DNA of 64,000 nt from Clostridiales bacterium (GTDB lineage: Bacteria; Bacillota; Clostridia; Oscillospirales; Acutalibacteraceae), in assembly GCA_019422525.1 (NCBI GenBank), contig JAHZDE010000001.1, forward strand, positions 434,001-498,000. The letters are read 5' to 3'. A program made the position numbers and the translations under genes. Position 1 is the stretch's first letter. The number at the start of each line of letters is the position of its first letter. Under the pieces are notes generated by a model that saw nothing but the letters and a program-made list of their open reading frames with translations, searched no databases and was not told the DNA's origin. Shown here in pieces: positions 42,898 to 51,891 of this stretch.

Positions 42898-43764
42898 ATG
42901 ATGTATCGAACGGATTTGGCAGTGGAGGCAGCGGCCGGGGAAAGAGGGGAAAACAGCGGGATTTTGGTGTCGGAACAAAAGCAGGGACGCTACACCATCA
43001 CCATAGTAGACATTTTGACAAAGGAAGCTTCCGCCCGTCTGCAAAAGCCATTGGGAAAATATTGCACCATTTCGTTTCCGGCTTTTTCGGACCATGTTGA
43101 TTCTACCGGAGAGGGGACAAGCCTTGTTTCCCAAACCCTGCAAGAGATGCTTCCCAAGGAAGGGAATGTGCTGATTATGGGGCTTGGAAACCGAAGCCTT
43201 ACTGCCGACGCCCTTGGGCCCCTTACCGCCGACAAAATCTTAGCTACCCGGCATATTCAAAAAGAGCTGGGACGGGTTGCGGGCCTTACCAATATCCGAC
43301 CGGTCTCGGTGTGTTCCCCGGGAGTTTTGGGGATGACGGGCATGGAGACCCGTGAAATTCTGACGGCGCTGGTGAGGCAGCTACACCCGGCGGCGGTGAT
43401 TGCCGTAGACGCGCTGGCAGCCTCGGAACTGGGGCGGATGGGGTGTACGGTACAGATAACAGACAGCGGCATTGCGCCCGGCTCCGGTGTGGGGAACCAT
43501 CGGCCCCAGCTGAACCGGGAGACGGTTGGGGTTCCTGTCATCGGCCTTGGGGTGCCCACCGTGATGGACGGAAGCCTTTTGGCACGGGACCTGTTAGGCG
43601 AAGAGGGAAACAGGGCGCCTCAAATCCCGGAGATTCCCCTGACCATAACCGTCCGGGAAATTGATTTGCTGGTAAGCCGGGCAGCCGCTTTGCTGGCTAT
43701 GGCCATTAACCGGGCGCTGAACCCCTCTGTGGAAGAGCAGTGGTTTCGGGAATTGACGGAATAG
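42898..43764 (+). CDS. gpr: Spore germination protease GPR
   Basis: A 288-aa protease that degrades DNA-protecting small acid-soluble spore proteins during germination. Recognisable segments: YRTDLAVEA (with the early processing region), LIMGLGNRSLTADALGPLTADKILATRH, VCSPGVLGMTGMETREI, VIAVDALAASEL and TDSGIAPGSGVGNHR. GPR is made as an inactive zymogen in the forespore and self-processes later. GGGGAG precedes the start by about 11 bases. Length is somewhat below the 370 aa of Bacillus but usual for Clostridia. It is divergent from rpsT. Confidence 0.95.
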   Translation: MMYRTDLAVEAAAGERGENSGILVSEQKQGRYTITIVDILTKEASARLQKPLGKYCTISFPAFSDHVDSTGEGTSLVSQTLQEMLPKEGNVLIMGLGNRSLTADALGPLTADKILATRHIQKELGRVAGLTNIRPVSVCSPGVLGMTGMETREILTALVRQLHPAAVIAVDALAASELGRMGCTVQITDSGIAPGSGVGNHRPQLNRETVGVPVIGLGVPTVMDGSLLARDLLGEEGNRAPQIPEIPLTITVREIDLLVSRAAALLAMAINRALNPSVEEQWFRELTE

Positions 43765-43777
43765 GGAAGCCTGCCAT

Positions 43778-46528
43778 TTAACTTTCTGCGATTTCCCCTA
43801 CGATATCCTGTACAATTTTCAGGTTCCGCGCATACCGGGGGACGTCCGGGCATTGCCGGGATAGCTGGGACCAAATGCGGATGCTTTCTTCCAGATAGGA
43901 AACCCTGTCGCGAACCGGAAGTAAGCCCAGCTTATACCAGGAAACCGCCTCTTTGTCCCAGTCATCCGGCGCATGGCTTTTCTCATGAAGCTTTTGGGCA
44001 GCCGTCAGCATTTTGATAAACCAGGATACGGCCCCTTGCAGATCCCCTTCGTCCAGACACAGGTTGCCCATTTCCTGATAGGCAATGCACAGCTCCCGCA
44101 GGAACGGCAGGGTTTCGGTTTTTTCTGCATCCTGCTGCAAAACAGCCAGTGATTTTTCAAACCAGCTTTTGGCGGCTGCAAAATCATGTTCCAGCCGGCA
44201 AATTTTTCCTAAACGGGTGAGGCATAGGGCGAAATGTTTCCCTACGGATTCGGCTTTTGTTTTCTGGGATAAGGGCTCCAAAACGGACAGCGCTTCTAAA
44301 AGCCATTGTTTGACCTGGGCGGGCGTGCCGGTTTGCTGTGCAATTTCTGAAAGCTTAATATCCACCACGGCCAAATCCAGGGACGCTTCCACTGTATCCG
44401 AGCGGCAGGCCCGCTCCCGCAGAAGCTCATACCCCCTTTCAAACCGGATTTTAGCATCCGGCAAGTCTCCCATGGCCAGAGAAACTTCTCCCACCTTGAG
44501 TAAACTTACGGCTAAATCCCGCTGGGTTCCTGCTGTGTGGCTTTGGGAATCCAGTTCCTGAGAAATGGCCAGCCCTTTTTCAAACCAGCCTTTGGCATCA
44601 GAAAGTTCTCCTTTTTCCTGCGCAAGCTGCCCCATTTTTTCATAACAGACAGACAGGTCCCGAAGGTCGCTGTGCATATGGGTCTCCTCGGCCAGCTTTT
44701 GCGAAACTGCCTGCTTTTTTTGCAGCCATTTTTCCGCTTCGGGGAAGTCCCCCTGTGCTTGGCAAATCCCCGCCATCTTTTCATATCCAATGGAAACATC
44801 CCGGTGGGCGCTGATGGTATCGGTTTCGGCAAGGAGCTGCTGTGAAATTTCCAGGGACTTTTTAAACCACCCTTTTGCCTCAGACAGGTTTGCTTCCTCC
44901 TGACAAACTTCCCCCAATTTTTCATAGCCTACCTCTAACGCCCTGGGGGACTCGGCACAGTCCGGTTCCCCGGCGAGCCGTTCCATAACGGCCAGCATTT
45001 TCGTAAACCATTGTTTTGCCCCGGGAAGATCCGCTTGTGCCTGGCAGATTTCCCCCAGCTTTTCATAGCTCACCGCCAAATCCTCCCAATGGCCGGCAGT
45101 GGGGGCCTGTGCTGTCACCTGTTCGGATATTTCCAGCGCCTTTTCAAACCAGCTCTTGGCCTGAGATACCTTTCCCTCTGCCAGAAGAATGTTTCCCATC
45201 CGGCTGCAGCTCACCAGGTGCCATTCTTCCACCGGCCAGTTTTGTTTCGCCATCACTTGCCTGCATAGCGGCAAAACCTTTTTTTCCCAAACCTCTTTGG
45301 CTTCTTTGGTATGTCCCATCTCCCACTCGTAGTCGCCCAAGTCCCGCAGGGCGGCGCACAGCATGGCAAAATTGCTTTCGGCAGGGGAGTTTTGCCACCG
45401 TGTCATGCGTTTGTCGATCAGCTTTTGCTGCCAGCCTATGGCCTGCTGATAGTCCCGAGGGACGCCTTCGCCGTTTTGATACATAGAAACCAGTTTTTCC
45501 ATAGCCGGTTCATAGCCGTCCTCACCGGAGGCGGTAATCAGTGACACAGCCCGGCGGTGGTTAACCTCCACGTCGATGCCGCTCAAATAGGCCAGCCCAA
45601 TACAGTACTGATGCCGGGGGTCGGTATCGTTCTGCTGCAGGGCCAGCTGTTTGACGGTTTTTAAAAGCTCCGCAGACAGCACCGGCGCATTGTTCCCATC
45701 CGTACACGAGGGCAGCTGAGGGAAGCTGTTTTGCAGGGATTCCCCGTTAGTGGCCACCATTTCCACCGGCAAAATGGGTTTTCCGGCCTGCTGGGCCATG
45801 GGATATTCGGTGGTCATGACATAGTTTTCTTTTTCCAGCAGGCTGGGGGTGACGACCAGGGTGAACAGCTTGCTTTTTTGCAGGGCTTCGGCAATGGCGT
45901 CGTTGAAATTTTCGCCGGGGGTCAAAAATTCGTCATACCAGATGGCGATATCCCGGCAGAAGTCGTTTTCATGAATCAGGCGCATCAGCTCCCGGGCCTG
46001 GCGGCGGTCCTTTTTGCGGTAGCTTAAAAAAATATAGGCGTCAAAGGCATCCCGGATTTGCTGTGCCAGCTCGCTGCCGATGCAAACCGAATCCAAAAAT
46101 TTTTTCAGCTTTTCCTCATAGGGCAAAGCGGTGCTGTCCTGGGCGTTGGCATCCAGAAACTGAATGTCCCCGCACTTTTCATTGAATATTTTTTCCAGCC
46201 CCGGCTCCTGCATCAGGGGGAGGATGGGGATGTGATGCTCCACGGCAAACGGGAATTCTTTTTCCATGGCATGGCAGGGGTCGGTGAGCAGCCGGAACGT
46301 GACCGGCAGGACAAACAGCTGCATTTGGGATAAATCATCCTGACGTTCCTCCCAATTTCCCGGCGAAAAAGGCTCGCTGTTATACCAGACGGCGCAGTTT
46401 TGCAGACGCAGCAATTCTTGTGCCACCGGCTGCAAAAATATACACTGGTCTTTTGGGTGGCAGCAGAAATAGACCCGGGGTTTTCCCTGGGGAGAGGAGT
46501 TTCCGCGGGTAATATAGGCAAGTGACAT
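43778..46528 (-). CDS. Tandem TIR domain and TPR-repeat protein
   Basis: A 916-aa cytoplasmic protein without signal or membrane segments. About 17-125 is a divergent TIR-like domain (PRVYFCCHPKDQ, VWYNSEPFSPG). About 160-280 is a standard TIR domain (DAYIFLSYRKKDRRQARELM, IAIWYDEFLTPGENFNDAI, VVTPSLLEKENYVMTTEYP), where the Glu of TTEYP sits at the position of the catalytic Glu of TIR NADases. A Sel1-like stretch (DPRHQYCIGLAYLSG, MYQNGEGVPRDYQQA) follows, then about ten TPR-like repeats of roughly 50 residues (WFEKALEIS, YEKLGEICQAQ). TIR plus TPR suggests a sensor that signals or depletes NAD, as in several phage-defence proteins; this is inference. It is divergent from rtcB, with overlapping -35 boxes. 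Confidence 0.85.
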   Translation of the reverse strand: MSLAYITRGNSSPQGKPRVYFCCHPKDQCIFLQPVAQELLRLQNCAVWYNSEPFSPGNWEERQDDLSQMQLFVLPVTFRLLTDPCHAMEKEFPFAVEHHIPILPLMQEPGLEKIFNEKCGDIQFLDANAQDSTALPYEEKLKKFLDSVCIGSELAQQIRDAFDAYIFLSYRKKDRRQARELMRLIHENDFCRDIAIWYDEFLTPGENFNDAIAEALQKSKLFTLVVTPSLLEKENYVMTTEYPMAQQAGKPILPVEMVATNGESLQNSFPQLPSCTDGNNAPVLSAELLKTVKQLALQQNDTDPRHQYCIGLAYLSGIDVEVNHRRAVSLITASGEDGYEPAMEKLVSMYQNGEGVPRDYQQAIGWQQKLIDKRMTRWQNSPAESNFAMLCAALRDLGDYEWEMGHTKEAKEVWEKKVLPLCRQVMAKQNWPVEEWHLVSCSRMGNILLAEGKVSQAKSWFEKALEISEQVTAQAPTAGHWEDLAVSYEKLGEICQAQADLPGAKQWFTKMLAVMERLAGEPDCAESPRALEVGYEKLGEVCQEEANLSEAKGWFKKSLEISQQLLAETDTISAHRDVSIGYEKMAGICQAQGDFPEAEKWLQKKQAVSQKLAEETHMHSDLRDLSVCYEKMGQLAQEKGELSDAKGWFEKGLAISQELDSQSHTAGTQRDLAVSLLKVGEVSLAMGDLPDAKIRFERGYELLRERACRSDTVEASLDLAVVDIKLSEIAQQTGTPAQVKQWLLEALSVLEPLSQKTKAESVGKHFALCLTRLGKICRLEHDFAAAKSWFEKSLAVLQQDAEKTETLPFLRELCIAYQEMGNLCLDEGDLQGAVSWFIKMLTAAQKLHEKSHAPDDWDKEAVSWYKLGLLPVRDRVSYLEESIRIWSQLSRQCPDVPRYARNLKIVQDIVGEIAES

Positions 46529-46577
46529 AGAATCAGCCTCCTCTTCGGTTGCATATCAGCGGGTGTGATTGTATTAA

Positions 46578-46607
46578 ATTATAACATTTCATAGCGCCGA
46601 TTGACAA
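46578..46607 (-). promoter_or_regulatory. Promoter of the TIR-TPR gene
   Basis: On the minus strand, TTGTCA and TATAAT with an 18-base spacer. Its -35 overlaps the -35 of the divergent rtcB promoter. Confidence 0.65.
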
Positions 46608-46629
46608 TCCTAATATCATCAATTATAAT
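46601..46629 (+). promoter_or_regulatory. Consensus sigma-A promoter of rtcB
   Basis: TTGACA and TATAAT with exactly 17 bases between; a perfect consensus. The leader to the start codon is about 135 bases, with no feature I recognise. Confidence 0.82.
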
Positions 46630-46771
46630 GCAGTTGGGATTGTATAGGTGGACTTTTAAAACCATATGGCTTCTACGATGGGAAGATAGGAGGAGGAGCA
46701 AAAAGCCGATTTGCGATGGTTGAAACACGGAAGAAAACAGATTGCAGACCGACGAACGGTAGGAGGAACGT

Positions 46772-47980
46772 ATGATTGAAGTCAAAGGAAAGTATAATAC
46801 AGCCAAGGTTTTCACCGATGTGGTGGACAGCGCTTCCATTGCACAGGTGATGGAATTATGCAATCAGGAATTTACCCAGGGAAGCCGGATTCGGCTGATG
46901 CCCGATATTCACGCGGGGGCCGGCTGTACCATTGGGACGACTATGACCATTACCGACAAGGTGGTGCCCAACCTGGTGGGGGTGGACATTGGATGCGGCA
47001 TGGAAACGGTGCGTATCCGGGAATCCCATTTGGAGCTGCAGAAGCTGGATAAGCTGATTTATGAAAAGATTCCATCCGGCTTTGCCATCCGCAGCAAGCC
47101 GCACCCCTATTTGGCGCAGATTGACATCAGCCAGCTTTGCTGCGCCAAACATGTGAGCCTGCTGCGGGCGGAAAAGAGCATCGGGACACTGGGCGGCGGA
47201 AACCATTTTATCGAAGTGGACAAGGATGATGAGGGCCACCTGTATTTGGTCGTCCATTCCGGCAGCCGCCATTTGGGCGTGGAGGTAGCCAGGTATTATC
47301 AGGAAGAGGGCTATAAGGCCCTGAACGGCACCGACGACGCGGCGATTCAGGCACTCATTGACCAAATGAAGCGCGAGGGCCGTCAAAAGGAAATCCAGAA
47401 GGAAATCAAACGGCTCAAGAATACCAAGCAGACCGCCATTCCAAAGCCGCTGGCCTATGTAGCAGGGGAACTGTTTGAACAATACATCCACGACATGAAA
47501 ATCGTCCAGCGATTTGCCGCCCTAAACCGGCAGGCCATGATGGACGAAATGCTCAAAGGCATGAAGCTGCACGTGGAGGAACAGTTTACCACCATCCACA
47601 ATTATATTGATACGGAAACCATGATTCTCCGAAAAGGCTCTGTGTCGGCCCAGGCCGGGGAGCAGCTGTTAATCCCCATCAATATGCGGGACGGAAGCCT
47701 TTTGTGTGTGGGCAAGGGCAACGAGGACTGGAATTTTTCGGCGCCCCACGGTGCAGGCCGTTTGATGAGCCGGGGAGACGCCAAACAGTCGTTTACGGTT
47801 TCGGAGTTTAAAAAGCAGATGGCGCAGGTTTACACCACCTCGGTGAGCAAGGCGACGTTGGATGAATGTCCCATGGCCTATAAGGGGATGCAGGAGATTC
47901 TGGACAATATCGGCCCCACGGCACAGGTGGTGAAGATACTGAGGCCTGTCTATAATTTTAAGGCTGGGGACGGAGACTAA
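46772..47980 (+). CDS. rtcB: RNA-splicing ligase RtcB
   Basis: A 402-aa GTP- and Mn-dependent ligase that joins 2',3'-cyclic phosphate or 3'-phosphate RNA ends to 5'-OH ends. All landmarks are visible: MPDIHAGAGCTIG, VGVDIGCGME (metal-binding Asp and Cys), SIGTLGGGNHFIEV, VVHSGSRHLG, MILRKGSVSA, and APHGAGRLMSR, which holds the guanylylated His. AGGAGG is eight bases upstream. Length is that of the shorter bacterial RtcB group. No rtcA or rtcR is nearby; instead it is divergent from a TIR-TPR gene. It could repair tRNA or rRNA cleaved by stress nucleases; a MazF gene exists 43 kb away, but a link is speculative. Confidence 0.95.
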   Translation: MIEVKGKYNTAKVFTDVVDSASIAQVMELCNQEFTQGSRIRLMPDIHAGAGCTIGTTMTITDKVVPNLVGVDIGCGMETVRIRESHLELQKLDKLIYEKIPSGFAIRSKPHPYLAQIDISQLCCAKHVSLLRAEKSIGTLGGGNHFIEVDKDDEGHLYLVVHSGSRHLGVEVARYYQEEGYKALNGTDDAAIQALIDQMKREGRQKEIQKEIKRLKNTKQTAIPKPLAYVAGELFEQYIHDMKIVQRFAALNRQAMMDEMLKGMKLHVEEQFTTIHNYIDTETMILRKGSVSAQAGEQLLIPINMRDGSLLCVGKGNEDWNFSAPHGAGRLMSRGDAKQSFTVSEFKKQMAQVYTTSVSKATLDECPMAYKGMQEILDNIGPTAQVVKILRPVYNFKAGDGD

Positions 47981-48000
47981 CCCTTTTCCTTACCCCACAA

Positions 48001-48043
48001 AAAAACCTCTCATACCGGTAGGGCCGGTGTGGGAGGTTTTGCT
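48001..48043 (+). terminator. Terminator of rtcB
   Basis: AAACCTCTCATACCGG pairs, with G-U pairs, with CCGGTGTGGGAGGTTT, followed by TGCTTTG. It sits in the convergent gap before the DUF3841-like gene and could serve both strands. Confidence 0.8.
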
Positions 48044-48062
48044 TTGATAAGGCTGTGAGAGA

Positions 48063-48623
48063 TTATGCAAAGGGGAAAGTCCGGTATATGTTGACGATGT
48101 TCTCGGGTTTTATGTAGGGCAAGTGCGCCTGCATGACCGGGCTGGGAAATTCGGAAATGGTAATCTCGCCGTTGTTGATGTCGTGGCAGATTCTGGAAAC
48201 CGACTGCTGGGTATAGGGAGGCAGCATCATCACAGGAGGCATCATAAACTGAAAATCGTTGATGTCGATAAAAATAGGGTTGAACCGCTCCCGGTATTCC
48301 AGTTCCATAATCATGGCGTCGTTTTCAATGAGCTTGTTCCAAAGGGAAAAAATCACCGACTTGTTCTCCTGAATAAAACGGTAAAAGGATTGGCTGTCCT
48401 TGATGGAAAAGATTTTTTTCCCGTCGCTTTGGGCAAAGGCAAAAACAACACCGGGTAAATGGGTACCATTATTTTTGTTAAAGCCTGTCAGCAGGCAGTC
48501 GTATAAGTCTTGTAAGTCCGGGTTCCACTCCAAATAGCGGCTTTTGTGGAAGTCCGGCTGAAAAATCCCCTCTTCTTCAATAATGTCCAATACGTTTTTT
48601 GTTTGCACAGTCCAGAATTTCAT
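48063..48623 (-). CDS. DUF3841-like protein of unknown function
   Basis: A 186-aa soluble protein starting MKFWTVQTKNVLDIIEEEGIF, followed by RYLEWNPDLQDLYDCLLTGF. The KxWT-x-QT start and the later W-containing helices resemble DUF3841 proteins, which have no assigned function. The start at 48623 has GGAGGG eight bases upstream. An extended -10 element (TGGTATAAT on the minus strand, near 48710) probably drives it. It is convergent with rtcB and unrelated to the MATE gene behind it. Confidence 0.6.
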   Translation of the reverse strand: MKFWTVQTKNVLDIIEEEGIFQPDFHKSRYLEWNPDLQDLYDCLLTGFNKNNGTHLPGVVFAFAQSDGKKIFSIKDSQSFYRFIQENKSVIFSLWNKLIENDAMIMELEYRERFNPIFIDINDFQFMMPPVMMLPPYTQQSVSRICHDINNGEITISEFPSPVMQAHLPYIKPENIVNIYRTFPFA

Positions 48624-48790
48624 ATGGATTCCCTCCAAAACACTTTCCAACGTCAAAATCTGGGAAATTTTTCCAGAAATCTTCCAGATTCAGCATGTAT
48701 TCTACTCATTATACCACAAAACGAGCAAAATACTACACAGTCGCCCAATATTTTGACGGGCGCCATAGAAAGAATCCTTGGGCGGCTATT

Positions 48791-50143
48791 TTAGGAATGT
48801 GCAGGGAGCATTTGATATAACAGGCGCTGTTCCCGCACGACCAGGATGATGGAAAGAACCAGTGCCAGGGCATCGCTCACCGGCTGTGCCATGAAAATGC
48901 CGCCGATGTCCCAGAATAGGGGGAAAATATAAATAAAGGGGATTAAAAACAGGATTTGTCTCAGGAAGGTAATCAAAATGGAGGGGATGGGTTTGGCAAT
49001 GGACTGGAAAAATGTGGTGGCCAGCATGACAAATCCCAAAATCGGGGTGATGCAGAAATTCATCCGCAAGCCGCTGACGCCCACTTCCATCATTTCTTCC
49101 GAGGCGCCGAAAGCCCCCAGAATGGTCTCGGGGAACACCATGACGATAATCCAGATAATACAGGTAATCCCTACCGATAGGGCCGATGCCTGGTACAAGG
49201 TGGACATGACCCGCTTAAAGTTCCCGGCGCCATAGTTGTTTCCCACAATGGGCTGGATTCCCTGGCTGATGCCGCTGGCGGGCATAATGACAAAGGTCAT
49301 GATACTGGCCACCACAGCATACACACTGATGGCCGTATCCCCGCCGTATTTTCCCAGCTGGCCGTTATACACCAGGCTAATCAGGCCCATTGCCATTTGT
49401 GCAATCCAAAAGGCAAAGCCGCAGGAGATGATTCGTTTGGAAAGACCCAAGTCCAGCCGGAAGGTTTCCTTTTTCATTTCCACTTTGGTATAGCCCTTCC
49501 CAATCAGGAAAGCCCCCAGCAGGGTGGAGCAGATTTGCCCGATGACGGTTGCCCAGGCTGCGCCGACAACGCCCCAATCCAGTACGGCCACAAACAAGGC
49601 GTCTAGGATGATATTGACCACTGCGCCAATGCCGGTAACGCACATTCCCAAAACCGGCCGTCCCGAAACACGCACGAAGTCACAGAAAACCTGGGTAAGG
49701 CCCTGGAACAGGCATCCCAGGGACACGATTCTGTAATAAGCCGAGGCGTACACATAGGAGGTCTCCGTGACGCCGAACACGGTGAGGATGGGTTTTTCAA
49801 AAATCAGCAGCACCACCGTGAGGAAGATTTCAAAAATCACCACGGCTATCAAAGCGTTTCCAAAAGAACGGTTCATGTTGTCCTGCTCTTTTTTCCCTGC
49901 AAACAGGCTGAACAGGGAAGAGCCGCCGGCGCTGCAGGTAAGCCCAAAGGCCATCATCATGTAGGATAGGGGGAAACAGATGGACAGCCCTGCCAAGGCC
50001 GAGGTACCGTTACAATTTCCCACGAATATACGGTCTACAATGTTGTAAATGGCCGTAATCAGCAGCGAAATAGCGGCCGGGATGGAGTACTTTAAAATCA
50101 TGGGAAACAGTTTTCCCGTGGCGAAACGATTGCTTTCTGTCAT
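48791..50143 (-). CDS. MATE family multidrug efflux transporter (MepA-like)
   Basis: A 450-aa membrane protein with twelve predicted helices in two MATE halves: PMILKYSIPAAISLLITAIYNIVDRIFVGN at the start of the first, and a corresponding IISCGFAFWIAQMAMGL in the second, plus SGISQGIQPIVGNNYGAG. It should export cationic drugs or dyes using a sodium or proton gradient. The start at 50143 has AGAGAGGG upstream; the frame to 50230 would overlap the MarR gene. The 83-base gap to marR holds a copy of the presumed MarR operator (50176-50190), so the exporter is probably repressed by that regulator. Confidence 0.92.
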   Translation of the reverse strand: MTESNRFATGKLFPMILKYSIPAAISLLITAIYNIVDRIFVGNCNGTSALAGLSICFPLSYMMMAFGLTCSAGGSSLFSLFAGKKEQDNMNRSFGNALIAVVIFEIFLTVVLLIFEKPILTVFGVTETSYVYASAYYRIVSLGCLFQGLTQVFCDFVRVSGRPVLGMCVTGIGAVVNIILDALFVAVLDWGVVGAAWATVIGQICSTLLGAFLIGKGYTKVEMKKETFRLDLGLSKRIISCGFAFWIAQMAMGLISLVYNGQLGKYGGDTAISVYAVVASIMTFVIMPASGISQGIQPIVGNNYGAGNFKRVMSTLYQASALSVGITCIIWIIVMVFPETILGAFGASEEMMEVGVSGLRMNFCITPILGFVMLATTFFQSIAKPIPSILITFLRQILFLIPFIYIFPLFWDIGGIFMAQPVSDALALVLSIILVVREQRLLYQMLPAHS

Positions 50144-50175
50144 AAACAGAATCCCTCTCTTTCCTTTAAAAAAGC

Positions 50176-50190
50176 TTAGTTTCCTAAGTA
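50176..50190. promoter_or_regulatory. Candidate MarR operator upstream of the MATE gene
   Basis: TTAGTTTCCTAAGTA, which differs at one base from the copy upstream of marR (50674-50688). Both contain an imperfect palindrome (CTTAG...CTAAG). Confidence 0.6.
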
Positions 50191-50226
50191 TGTACCTAAA
50201 AAATAATGGATAACACCTCTGCAAGG

Positions 50227-50583
50227 TCATTCAGAAAGGTTATCCATCATTTTCTCGATAACTTCAAAAAATATTTGCAGCTTCTCCTCGGGAATCCCCG
50301 CTATGAGGGATTCTTCCAAAGCCGTGAGGTTTTCCACCACCTGCTGTTGATAGGTCAAGGCTTTTTCCGTCAGGACAATTTTCTTCAAGCGATTGTCATA
50401 CGGCACCGGCTGGCGGGTGATAAGCCCCTTTTTTTCCATCTGCTTGAGCAGTTCGGTGGCGGTGGAGGGGCGCAGGCTGTACTCTTCCTCAATATCTTTT
50501 TGAAAGACATCTCCGGTTTGTGACAGCAAAAAATACAGGGTCCTCCCTTGGGAGCCGCTGAACTCATTGCGGAAGGTAAACAT
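50227..50583 (-). CDS. MarR-family transcriptional regulator
   Basis: From the first ATG the protein is 118 aa and contains the winged-helix domain: QKDIEEEYSLRPSTATELLKQMEKKGLITRQPVPYDNRLKKIVLTEKA. The N-terminal helix of MarR proteins seems cut off. In frame upstream, 50584-50652 reads on without a stop and encodes a plausible family N-terminus (SFTRNATRYVSKLSNKLRRRLD) with GGAGG correctly placed, but the only start-like codon there is ATT at 50652-50650. So either a non-standard start is used, or the protein is truncated. A palindromic operator lies upstream at 50674-50688, pointing to autoregulation. The gene precedes a MATE exporter in the same direction. Confidence 0.82.
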   Translation of the reverse strand: MFTFRNEFSGSQGRTLYFLLSQTGDVFQKDIEEEYSLRPSTATELLKQMEKKGLITRQPVPYDNRLKKIVLTEKALTYQQQVVENLTALEESLIAGIPEEKLQIFFEVIEKMMDNLSE

Positions 50584-50673
50584 ATCCAGTCTCCGGCGGA
50601 GCTTGTTGGAAAGCTTGCTGACATATCGGGTGGCGTTCCGGGTAAAGGAAATCGTACAATCACCTCCATTTCC

Positions 50674-50688
50674 TTAGGTTCCTAAGTA
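50674..50688. promoter_or_regulatory. Candidate MarR operator upstream of marR
   Basis: TTAGGTTCCTAAGTA with the palindrome TTAGG-TTCCTAA; the matching site lies before the MATE gene. The stretch 50689-50821 shows only a hairpin-like element and no gene. Confidence 0.62.
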
Positions 50689-50821
50689 ATTGTAATCCAT
50701 CCATCACCTGCTGTCAAGCCCATTCCTCACAGGGAACCTGAATCCCCGCTCAAAATGGGCCTGACCAGACCGGTGCTTTAGTCAAACAGTAGGATGATGG
50801 ATTGCCGGAATCAAAAGAGGG

Positions 50822-51757
50822 TTATCCCGGGATTTTGGCGGTGGGGTTGACGTGAATCATAATATGCTTAATATCCGGGAATTGCTGTTCAACCCCGGCG
50901 TGGACATGTTCGGCGATTTCGTGGGCTTCGCGTAAGGATTTCTCGCCGTCCACCTGGATTTCCAAATCGATATACACCTGATTTCCGAACATTCTGGAGC
51001 GGAGCAAATCAATACAGACCACGCCGTTTTGTGAAGAGATATAGTCCCGCAGCTTGTTTTCATAGTCCTCGCCACAGGAAGTATCCAGCAGCTTGGTCAC
51101 CGCATCCTTCATGATGTCGTAGGACACTTTGACGATAAACAGGCAGATGACAACACTGGCCACCGAGTCCAGCACCGGGAACCCCATCATAGCGCCGGCA
51201 ATGCCGATGAGGGAGCCGATGGAAGAAAAAGCATCGGAGCGGTGGTGCCAGGCGTCGGCCATAAACGCGCTGGAGTTGATTTGTTTGGCATAGTAGCGGG
51301 TGTACCAATACATGGCCTCTTTGCCAACAATGGAGATGACTGCGGCTACCAGGGCGATGGCGCTGGGAATGGCAAGGGTTTCATAGTTTCGGGACAGGAT
51401 GTTTTCGATACCCACTTTGCCAATCCCGATTCCCGTTATCAGCAGGACAGCCCCGAGAAACAGGGAAGCTATGGATTCCAAACGTTCATGCCCATAGGGA
51501 TGGGAGGAATCCGAAGCCTTTTTGGAAATCTTCACGCCCACCCAGGCAATGAGGGTGGTCAGCACATCGGAAAATGAGTGGATCGCGTCTGAAATCATGG
51601 CGCTGGAGCTGCCCACGACGCCCGCAAACAGTTTAAATCCCGAGAGGACGGCATTCCCGATGACGCTGACCAGGGACAGGTTTCGGATAACGGCCTTTTC
51701 GTCAAGATTGGTTTGTCGGGTGATGGATGATGTTTTCTTTTCTTTTGCAGTTGTCAT
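50822..51757 (-). CDS. Cation diffusion facilitator, probable Co/Ni exporter
   Basis: A 311-aa CDF transporter with six transmembrane helices and a C-terminal cytosolic domain. The metal site is DAIHSFSD in helix 2 and DAWHHRSD in helix 5. The cytosolic part (residues 220-300: VVCIDLLRSRMFGNQVYIDLEIQVD) has the ferredoxin-like fold of the family. I start at ATG 51757, which has AGGAGGA seven bases upstream. The gene is preceded by a NiCo-type riboswitch and terminator, so the likely cargo is Co2+ or Ni2+ and expression should rise when these ions accumulate. Confidence 0.92.
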   Translation of the reverse strand: MTTAKEKKTSSITRQTNLDEKAVIRNLSLVSVIGNAVLSGFKLFAGVVGSSSAMISDAIHSFSDVLTTLIAWVGVKISKKASDSSHPYGHERLESIASLFLGAVLLITGIGIGKVGIENILSRNYETLAIPSAIALVAAVISIVGKEAMYWYTRYYAKQINSSAFMADAWHHRSDAFSSIGSLIGIAGAMMGFPVLDSVASVVICLFIVKVSYDIMKDAVTKLLDTSCGEDYENKLRDYISSQNGVVCIDLLRSRMFGNQVYIDLEIQVDGEKSLREAHEIAEHVHAGVEQQFPDIKHIMIHVNPTAKIPG

Positions 51758-51850
51758 AAAAGAAATCCTCCTGTCAGTACCATATCCAATGGCATTCATT
51801 TTTCTCTTATGAGCACCTCATCGAGACAATCTGTTCCCCAAAAAGGTATA

Positions 51851-51891
51851 AAAAAAAGCATCCGTGGAACATACAACTGTCCCACAGATGC
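51851..51891 (-). terminator. Riboswitch-controlled terminator before the CDF gene
   Basis: On the minus strand, GCATCTGTGG pairs with CCACGGATGC and is followed by TTTTTTT. Its left arm is part of the aptamer's last helix, so metal binding should prevent termination. Confidence 0.85.

Noticed and set aside
44085..46333. Plus-strand frames opposite the TIR-TPR gene
   Set aside because: They are short, lack ribosome binding sites and mirror the codons of the minus-strand gene.
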